Positions 58,612 through 64,000 of a stretch of 64,000 bases of DNA are shown here, piece by piece. Below the pieces are notes generated by a model. The model made no database searches, was not told the origin of the DNA, and worked only from the letters and a program-made list of their open reading frames with translations. The DNA is from Streptomyces sp. NBC_00287 (GTDB lineage: Bacteria; Actinomycetota; Actinomycetes; Streptomycetales; Streptomycetaceae). The position numbers and the translations under genes were made by a program. Each line of letters begins with the position of its first letter. The first letter of the stretch is position 1. The stretch spans positions 5,642,001-5,706,000 of the forward strand of contig NZ_CP108053.1 in the NCBI RefSeq assembly GCF_036173105.1, in the 5' to 3' direction.

Positions 58612-58633
58612 ACGGTCGAGTCTCTCGCGCCCC

Positions 58634-59005
58634 TCAGCCTTCCGCGACCACCACCGCCGAGGCCACGCCCGCGTCATGACTCAGCGACACATGCCAGGCC
58701 CGCACGCCGAGTTCCGCCGCCCGGGCAGCCACCGTCCCCGACACCCGCAGCCGCGGCTGCCCGCTGTCCTCGACGAAGACCTCCGCGTCCGTCCAGAGCA
58801 GGCCCGCCGGGGCGCCCAGCGCCTTGGCCAACGCCTCCTTCGCCGCGAACCGCGCGGCCAGCGAGGCGACGCCCCGCCGCTCCCCGCTGGGCAGCAGCAA
58901 CTCGCTGTCCAGGAACAGACGTCGGGCCAACCCGGGCGTGCGCTCCAGGGATGCCGCGAAACGGTCGATCTCCGCCACGTCGATACCGACCCCGATGATG
59001 CTCAT
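58634..59005 (-). CDS. acpS: Holo-(acyl carrier protein) synthase
   Basis: AcpS transfers phosphopantetheine from CoA to ACP. The 123-residue product MSIIGVGIDVAEIDRFAASL has Asp9 in the GxDxxxxxR-like motif and RFAAKEALAKALG, the two Mg/CoA-binding motifs of the family. Full length. First gene of an acpS-nnr unit; divergent from the L,D-transpeptidase. Confidence 0.95.
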   Translation of the reverse strand: MSIIGVGIDVAEIDRFAASLERTPGLARRLFLDSELLLPSGERRGVASLAARFAAKEALAKALGAPAGLLWTDAEVFVEDSGQPRLRVSGTVAARAAELGVRAWHVSLSHDAGVASAVVVAEG

Positions 59006-59262
59006 GCCGAGCACCCTATGACCGGCGGCACGACTGTCAGAGGTGGCCTGGGGGGCGAAGGTGTGAGCAGGTCGGCCGGGCCGTCGTGCCGTCGCCGGCG
59101 CGCTGGTGGCCATATCGAGCAATGGCTGCTGATGCGCACGACATGGAGGTTGTACAAGGCGCGCCAACGCAGGCCGGGTTGAGCTGCGCCGCGTGCGTAC
59201 GTCCGAGTGACCCCGCCGCGCGGCACGCCCCCGGTGGTTCGGGGGCGCGGTTCGCTGATCGC
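59006..59262. promoter_or_regulatory. Divergent acpS/ldt intergenic region (257 nt)
   Basis: Must hold promoters for acpS and the L,D-transpeptidase gene. Frames are open through it from 59086, but codon pattern and lack of a signal peptide at that start argue against translation. No specific hexamers are strong enough to assign. Confidence 0.4.
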
Positions 59263-60129
59263 ATGATCTGTTCGCGTATCGCTTGTCGGGGTGTCGCGGT
59301 TGTGGTGGCCGCGGCTTTTGTGTTGCCGGTGGGGAGTGCCGCCGCCGTGCCCGCGCCGCCTGTTCCCGAGGGGACCTTGGTGCCGGGCGTCGCGCCGACC
59401 TCGTGGGTGATCGACACGCCCGATCAGGTGCTGGCGCCGGACGTTTACACACCCAGTGCTCGGGAGGACGCCGTTGAGCCGCGGGAGGCCGATCCAGGGG
59501 CTTATGACCTCGTCGAGTACGTGCCGCTCGGGGACGCCGTCTCCCGTGTCTCGTGCAGCAAGCAGACCGGGCCCTATCAGCGGCAGGTCGAGCGGTGGCT
59601 CAAGCTCAAGGTGGACGGGAAGCAGTCCGCCGCCGACTGCCGGGCCGTCCGGGCCTTTCAGGTCAAGCACAAGATCAAGCCCGCCATCGGCTTCGCGGGG
59701 CCCGTCACCTGGGCCACCATGCAACTCGTCGGCGCGCGCAAGAACCCGAACGCCGCCAAGAAGTGCCCTGTGCGGTCGTATCGCATCGCCTGTGTCGATC
59801 TCAGTCGGCAGTTGACCTGGGTACAAAAGGGGAAAAAGGTCATCTACGGGCCGGTGCCCATGCGGAGCGGCCGGGCCGGATACGGGACGCGGGTCGGGTG
59901 GCACAAGGTGTACTGGCGGCACAAGAACCACGTATCGACCCTGTACCACCAGCCCATGCCCTACTCGCAGTTCTTCAGCGGCGGACAGGCCTTCCACGCC
60001 GTCTACGGCACGATCTTCACCACCGTCGGGTCGATGGGATGCGTCAATCTGCGGCTCGGGGACGCGAAGAAGCTGTGGGGTGTGCTGAAGAAGGGGGACC
60101 GGGTCTACGTATGGGGGCGCAGGCCCTGA
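59263..60129 (+). CDS. L,D-transpeptidase with peptidoglycan-binding domain
   Basis: A 288-residue secreted L,D-transpeptidase that would form 3-3 peptidoglycan cross-links, important in polar-growing actinomycetes. ATG 59263 gives a Sec signal peptide (MICSRIACRG, hydrophobic core, VGSAAA). Residues about 90-145 resemble a PG_binding_1 module (YQRQVERWLKLKVDGKQSA to GPVTWATMQL). The YkuD domain (about 165-285) has His245 (QAFHAVYG) and Cys260 in the SMGCVNL motif, so it looks active. Four further Cys could form disulfides. It directly precedes alr. Confidence 0.9.
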   Translation: MICSRIACRGVAVVVAAAFVLPVGSAAAVPAPPVPEGTLVPGVAPTSWVIDTPDQVLAPDVYTPSAREDAVEPREADPGAYDLVEYVPLGDAVSRVSCSKQTGPYQRQVERWLKLKVDGKQSAADCRAVRAFQVKHKIKPAIGFAGPVTWATMQLVGARKNPNAAKKCPVRSYRIACVDLSRQLTWVQKGKKVIYGPVPMRSGRAGYGTRVGWHKVYWRHKNHVSTLYHQPMPYSQFFSGGQAFHAVYGTIFTTVGSMGCVNLRLGDAKKLWGVLKKGDRVYVWGRRP

Positions 60130-60174
60130 GGGCTCGACCGGTCTGTCAGACCCCTCTGAGACACTGGGGGCGCC

Positions 60175-61353
60175 ATGACTGAAACAGCTGTCCTGCGGAC
60201 CGCGCCCCTGCGGGCCCGCGCCGAGATCGATCTCGCCGCCGTGCGGGCCAATGTGCGGACCCTGCGCGCGCTCGCGCCGGGCGCGGCCCTGATGGCCGTC
60301 GTGAAGTCCGACGCGTACGGCCACGGCGCGCTGCCGTGCGCCCGGGCGGCCGTGGAGGCCGGGGCGACATGGCTGGGCACCGCCACGCCCGAGGAGGCCC
60401 TCGCACTGCGGGCCGACGGGCGGCTGCCGGACGACGTACGGATCATGTGCTGGCTGTGGACCCCGGGCGGGCCCTGGCGGGAGGCGATCGAGGCCCGTCT
60501 TGACGTCTCGGTGAGCGGGATGTGGGCGCTGCGCGAGGTCACCGCCGCCGCCCGCGAGGCCGGCCTTCCCGCGCGCGTGCAGCTCAAGGCCGACACCGGT
60601 CTCGGACGCGGCGGCTGTCAGCCCGGCGACGACTGGGCCGAGCTGGTCCGGGAGGCGCTCGCCGCCGAGGGCGAGGGGCTCCTGAAGGTGACCGGGCTCT
60701 GGTCCCACTTCGCCTGTGCCGATGAACCCGGGCATCCGTCCATCGACGCCCAGCTCGAACGCTTCCGCGAGATGATCGCCCACGCCGAGGACCAGGGCGT
60801 ACGCCCCGAGGTACGGCACATCGCCAACTCACCGGCCACACTCACCCGGCCCGACAGCCACTTCGATCTCGTACGGACGGGGATCGCCGTCTACGGCATC
60901 TCGCCCAGCCCCGAGCTGGGCAGCCCCGCCGACTTCGGGCTGCGGCCGGTGATGACGCTGTCGGCGTCTGTGGCGCTCGTCAAGCAGGTGCCCGGCGGAC
61001 ACGGCGTCAGCTATGGGCACAAATACACCACTGCGGGTGACACCACCCTTGGACTCATCCCCGTCGGGTATGCGGACGGTGTCCCCCGGCACGCCTCCTC
61101 CGCCGGTCCGGTGCTGGTCGGCGGCAAGTGGCGGACGATCGCGGGGCGGGTCGCGATGGATCAGTTCGTCGTGGACCTGGGCGGCGACGTACCCGAACCG
61201 GGTGAGCGCGCGGTGCTGTTCGGGCCCGGTGACGGCGGTGAGCCCACCGCCGAGGACTGGGCGCAGGCCGCCGGCACCATCGCGTACGAAATCGTCACCC
61301 GGATCGGAACCCGTGTTCCCCGCGTCTATGTGAACGAGGGACAGGCTGGGTGA
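60175..61353 (+). CDS. alr: Alanine racemase
   Basis: Makes D-alanine for peptidoglycan. The 392-residue fold-type III PLP enzyme has Lys44 (VVKSDAYGHG, Schiff-base Lys) and Tyr280 (GVSYGHKYTT, the second catalytic base), with LIPVGYADGVPR late. ATG 60175 is preceded by a weak GGGGGCG. It is 46 nt after ldt and 42 nt before the hydrolase, the order seen in streptomycetes. Confidence 0.96.
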   Translation: MTETAVLRTAPLRARAEIDLAAVRANVRTLRALAPGAALMAVVKSDAYGHGALPCARAAVEAGATWLGTATPEEALALRADGRLPDDVRIMCWLWTPGGPWREAIEARLDVSVSGMWALREVTAAAREAGLPARVQLKADTGLGRGGCQPGDDWAELVREALAAEGEGLLKVTGLWSHFACADEPGHPSIDAQLERFREMIAHAEDQGVRPEVRHIANSPATLTRPDSHFDLVRTGIAVYGISPSPELGSPADFGLRPVMTLSASVALVKQVPGGHGVSYGHKYTTAGDTTLGLIPVGYADGVPRHASSAGPVLVGGKWRTIAGRVAMDQFVVDLGGDVPEPGERAVLFGPGDGGEPTAEDWAQAAGTIAYEIVTRIGTRVPRVYVNEGQAG

Positions 61354-61395
61354 TGGCCCAGTGCCCAGCAGCAGTCCGGTGAAGAGGAGCGGTAC

Positions 61396-62613
61396 GTGAG
61401 CGAGAGCAGTGCGGAGGCCGTCGCGGCCGTCGCCTCCGCCGGTAACTGGCGCCGGGCGACCGGTTTCGCGGGCGCCGCGATAGGCGTGGTCGCCGCGGGC
61501 GCGGCGGCCGGGGTCGCCATAGAGCGGCTCACCGTCGGCCGGGGGATGCGCCAGAAGGCCCGTCTCGCGCTCGACTCGGCGGGCCCCTACGGCTCGCTGC
61601 GCGGCATGCCCGGCAAGGCCTACTCCGACGACGGCACCGAGCTCTACTACGAGGTCGACGACGTCGAGCCCGAGGGCGGCTCCGCCCCGCGCCGGCGCCG
61701 CCTCTTCGGCCGCAAGGCCCCGGCCCCCGTCACGGTCGTCTTCAGCCACGGCTACTGCCTCAGCCAGGACTCCTGGCACTTCCAGCGGGCGGCGCTCAGA
61801 GGCGTCGTACGGACCGTGCACTGGGACCAGCGCAGCCACGGTCGCTCCGCGCGGGGCGTGGCGCAGGTGCAGGACGGGGTGCCGGTCGACATCGAGCAGC
61901 TCGGGCGGGACCTGAAGGCCGTCATCGACGCGGCCGTGCCGGAGGGGCCGATCGTGCTGGTCGGGCACTCCATGGGCGGCATGACCGTGATGGCGCTGGC
62001 CGACCAGTATCCCGAGCTGATCCGGGACCGGGTCGTCGCCGTCGCTCTGGTCGGCACGTCGTCGGGGAAGCTCGGCGAGGTCAACTTCGGGCTGCCGGTC
62101 GCCGGCGTCAACGCCGTACGGCGGGTGCTCCCCGGTGTGCTGAAGGCGCTGGGGCAGCAGGCCGCGCTGGTGGAGAAGGGGCGCCGGGCCACCGCCGATC
62201 TGTTCGCCGGGATCATCAAGCGGTACTCCTTCGCCTCCCGGGACGTGGACCCGGCGGTGGCGCGGTTCGCCGAGCGGATGATCGAGGGCACGCCGATCGA
62301 TGTCGTCGCCGAGTACTACCCGGCCTTCGCCGACCACGACAAGACCGAGGCCCTCGGCCACTTCACGGACCTGCCGGTGCTGGTGCTGGCGGGGGTCAAG
62401 GACCTGGTCACGCCGAGTGAGCACAGCGAGGCGATCGCCGACCTGCTGCCGGACGCCGAGCTGGTGCTCGTGCCCGACGCCGGGCACCTGGTGATGCTGG
62501 AACACCCGGAAGTGGTCACCGACCGTCTCGCCGACCTGCTCACCCGCGCGGGTGCCGTGCCCGCGGGCGCTACGGTTGGTGGCTATGGAAGCAGCACCGC
62601 ACAACCGGGCTGA
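61396..62613 (+). CDS. Alpha/beta hydrolase, membrane-anchored
   Basis: A 405-residue alpha/beta hydrolase. The N-terminus has one hydrophobic segment (about 20-42, FAGAAIGVVAAGAAAGVAIE), then the hydrolase core: oxyanion region FSHGYCLSQDSWHFQR, nucleophile GHSMGGM, the acid in AGVKDLVTPSEH and the base in DAGHLVMLEHPE. A Ser-Asp-His triad is therefore complete. GTG 61396 with AGGAG six nt upstream. The substrate is unknown; the gene is conserved between alr and tsaE in streptomycetes. Confidence 0.88.
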   Translation: MSESSAEAVAAVASAGNWRRATGFAGAAIGVVAAGAAAGVAIERLTVGRGMRQKARLALDSAGPYGSLRGMPGKAYSDDGTELYYEVDDVEPEGGSAPRRRRLFGRKAPAPVTVVFSHGYCLSQDSWHFQRAALRGVVRTVHWDQRSHGRSARGVAQVQDGVPVDIEQLGRDLKAVIDAAVPEGPIVLVGHSMGGMTVMALADQYPELIRDRVVAVALVGTSSGKLGEVNFGLPVAGVNAVRRVLPGVLKALGQQAALVEKGRRATADLFAGIIKRYSFASRDVDPAVARFAERMIEGTPIDVVAEYYPAFADHDKTEALGHFTDLPVLVLAGVKDLVTPSEHSEAIADLLPDAELVLVPDAGHLVMLEHPEVVTDRLADLLTRAGAVPAGATVGGYGSSTAQPG

Positions 62614-63091
62614 GACCCGGCTGACCGTCACCTCTCCCGAGCAGATGCGAGAGCTCGGCCGCCGTCTCGCCAAGCTGCTGCGCGCCGGGGACCTCGTGAT
62701 GCTCAGCGGGGAGCTCGGCGCGGGCAAGACGACGCTGACCCGGGGGCTGGGCGAGGGCCTCGGGGTCCGGGGCGCCGTCACCTCGCCGACGTTCGTGATC
62801 GCGCGCGTCCATCCGTCCCTCGGCGACGGCCCGCCGCTCGTCCACGTCGACGCGTACCGCCTCGGCGGCGGGCTCGACGAGATGGAGGACCTCGACCTCG
62901 ATGTCTCGCTGCCCGAATCCGTGATCGTCGTGGAGTGGGGCGAGGGCAAGGTCGAGGAGCTGACCGACGACCGGCTCCAGATCGTCATCCACCGGGCCGT
63001 CGGCGACACGATCGACGAGGTGCGGCAGGTGACGGTCACCGGGCTGGGTGCGCGCTGGGCCGAGGCGGAGCTGGAAGCACTGTCCGCCTGA
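62585..63091 (+). CDS. tsaE: tRNA threonylcarbamoyladenosine biosynthesis ATPase TsaE
   Basis: TsaE is the ATPase of the TsaBDE complex for t6A37 formation. The 168-residue product has P-loop GELGAGKT (42-49), SPTFVIARVHPS and the Walker-B-like VIVVEWGEG. ATG 62585 overlaps the hydrolase end by 29 nt and has no ribosome site; TACGGT at 62571-62576 could be a -10 box for a nearly leaderless mRNA. In-frame start 62552 is the alternative. The tsaB partner is not in the window. Confidence 0.92.
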   Translation: MEAAPHNRAETRLTVTSPEQMRELGRRLAKLLRAGDLVMLSGELGAGKTTLTRGLGEGLGVRGAVTSPTFVIARVHPSLGDGPPLVHVDAYRLGGGLDEMEDLDLDVSLPESVIVVEWGEGKVEELTDDRLQIVIHRAVGDTIDEVRQVTVTGLGARWAEAELEALSA

Positions 63092-63170
63092 GCCGTCCAT
63101 GAACATTCCGACAAGACGTCGGCAAGATATTGCTTTCGGTGTCCCGGGCGTGGTCACATGGTACCCAGCC

Positions 63171-63194
63171 CGTAGTTAGGTGTACCTAACTACG
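63171..63194. promoter_or_regulatory. 11-bp perfect inverted repeat, candidate operator
   Basis: CGTAGTTAGGT and ACCTAACTACG separated by GT, 27 nt before the small ORF start. The TTAGGT/ACCTAA halves recall DtxR/IdeR-type iron boxes, but the spacing is shorter than the usual box, so the regulator is unknown. It could also form an RNA hairpin. Confidence 0.5.
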
Positions 63195-63221
63195 TCCGCC
63201 CCCGGCTCCCAGGAGGCGTCC

Positions 63222-63386
63222 ATGTCGGCCACGCAGCGGGACACGACGCACCCGCGTCCGTTGTCCGGAGTGTCCATGCGCGACCTGCTGGCGGCGTGCG
63301 CCGCGGCAAGCGCCGTATCGACGCCACCGCGTGCCCCGGAACCGGCCGCTCCGCGAGCGCCGGTGCAGGAACGCGAAGCCGCCTAG
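63222..63386 (+). CDS. Small protein of unknown function (54 residues)
   Basis: ATG 63222 behind the excellent ribosome site AGGAGG encodes 54 residues: a polar start (MSATQRDTTHPRPLSG), a short amphipathic or hydrophobic stretch (SMRDLLAACAAASAV) and a Pro/Ala tail. No known family was recognised. Its TAG stop is on the palindrome CTAG (63383-63386), which also contains the stop of the convergent gene. The inverted repeat upstream suggests regulated expression. Confidence 0.6.
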   Translation: MSATQRDTTHPRPLSGVSMRDLLAACAAASAVSTPPRAPEPAAPRAPVQEREAA

Positions 63387-63937
63387 CGAATAACGACGAC
63401 CTTCTGCCCGATCGTCGCGAAGTCCCACATCGCGTCGCCGTCCGCCCTCGATTCGCGGATGCCGCCCGTCCGGGCCGTCGTGCCCGGGGCGGGGGCCGAG
63501 CTGTCGACCGCCGCGCTGAAGCCGATGGCGACGCCGTTCACGCTGGTGAAGCGGACCACGTGCTCGATGGGGACGCCGTCCGTGCCGGTGACCGCGTTGG
63601 AGCGTGAGGTGACCGTGTAGACACCCGGGGCCGGGTCCACCGTGCCGGGGGTCACCGTGAAGGTGCGCTTGACCTTGTCGCCCGCGCCGACCAGCCATAC
63701 CCGGTCGTCGTCCACCGAGTACACCACCCGTTCACCCTTGCCGGACCCGGCGGGCAGAGCGGCGGGGTGCTCCTTGTCGCGGGGGGCCTTGGAGGCGGCC
63801 GCCGCGGGCGTGCTGCTGGTGTGTGTGCGGCCCAGGTCGGCCGGGACGGTCGCCGAGGCCTGATAGGCGAGGAAGCCGACGGTCATGAGGGCCGCCGTGG
63901 TGAGCCCGGCCACGAATCCGGAGCTGCTGCTTGCCAC
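63383..63937 (-). CDS. YkuD-like secreted protein lacking the catalytic Cys
   Basis: A 184-residue secreted protein: N-terminal signal or anchor helix (FVAGLTTAALMTVGFLAYQA), Ala/Ser/Pro linker, then a domain of about 120 residues (from ERVVYSVDDDRVWLVG to IGQKVVVIR) laid out like an L,D-transpeptidase catalytic domain. Where YkuD enzymes have S-x-G-C-I/V-R, this protein reads RTGGIR, so the nucleophile Cys is replaced by Gly, and the His of the HG motif is also not evident. It is likely a non-catalytic homologue or a ligand-binding relative. GTG start at 63935-63937 with GAGGTGGG upstream. Its stop overlaps the small ORF stop. Confidence 0.7.
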   Translation of the reverse strand: MASSSSGFVAGLTTAALMTVGFLAYQASATVPADLGRTHTSSTPAAAASKAPRDKEHPAALPAGSGKGERVVYSVDDDRVWLVGAGDKVKRTFTVTPGTVDPAPGVYTVTSRSNAVTGTDGVPIEHVVRFTSVNGVAIGFSAAVDSSAPAPGTTARTGGIRESRADGDAMWDFATIGQKVVVIR

Positions 63938-64000
63938 CGTCGCCCACCTCTTTGTCGTACGTCGTGCTTCCCGGCGACCGTAGCAGTCGGTGACCGCTCC

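Noticed and set aside
63171..63194. Iron-regulator (DtxR/IdeR) box
   Set aside because: The TTAGGT/ACCTAA halves fit but the spacing is too short for the usual 19-bp box, and no iron gene is adjacent. Kept only as an unnamed operator candidate.

Overview
The window reads as a chromosomal segment of a Streptomyces (high-GC actinomycete). Third codon positions are almost always G or C, GTG starts are common, and many genes overlap by 1 or 4 nt. The ribosomal-protein order and features such as the acidic RpsI N-terminus, the Ala/Lys-rich L23 N-terminus and the extended RpsC and RplQ C-termini are those of Streptomyces. No tRNA, rRNA, insertion sequence, phage gene or CRISPR array was seen.

Layout. 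1-5795: 3' part of rpoB, then rpoC with a terminator. 5916-8168: three small envelope genes (lipoprotein, membrane protein, DUF1707/DUF4190 protein). 8254-12900: str operon (rpsL-rpsG-fusA-tuf), ending in a strong terminator. 13066-19429: an accessory segment with an acyltransferase-3 membrane protein, a 1518-residue Rhs/YD-repeat polymorphic toxin with a predicted AHH nuclease tip, and its translationally coupled immunity gene. 19449-36252: the S10, spc and alpha ribosomal clusters (rpsJ to rplQ) including secY, adk, map, infA, rpmJ and rpoA, followed by truA. 37159-47706: a second accessory segment dealing with the cell surface. It holds a sortase-anchored Gly-rich/Ig-like protein, a Tat-exported polysaccharide deacetylase, a hyaluronan-synthase-like glycosyltransferase with a long Gln-rich tail coupled to a UDP-sugar dehydrogenase, a CBM3-GH16-like exoprotein, a single-pass membrane protein and a GT87-type glycosyltransferase. 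47703-49004: rplM-rpsI. 49121-64000: envelope-precursor and housekeeping genes (glmM, DUF389, coaA, DrrAB-type ABC exporter, glmS, nnr, acpS, an L,D-transpeptidase, alr, an alpha/beta hydrolase, tsaE, a small ORF and a catalytically dead-looking YkuD homologue).

How it fits together. Most of the window is transcription/translation machinery plus amino-sugar and peptidoglycan precursor supply (glmM, glmS, alr, ldt). Two non-ribosomal blocks sit between otherwise conserved operons. The first is a Rhs toxin-immunity pair whose N-terminus looks like a WXG/type VII-style export domain. The second is a candidate synthase-dependent exopolysaccharide locus: the dehydrogenase would oxidise a UDP-hexose (probably UDP-GlcNAc, fed by GlmM/GlmS), the GT2 synthase would polymerise and extrude, and the deacetylase and CBM3-GH16 protein would modify or bind the product outside. 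This is the best candidate in the window for an undescribed system. DNA-level oddities include a near-identical 25-nt leader hairpin shared by the str and S10 operons, a common -35 motif in three ribosomal promoters, and three tandem 44-bp copies of a diverged nnr 3' end.
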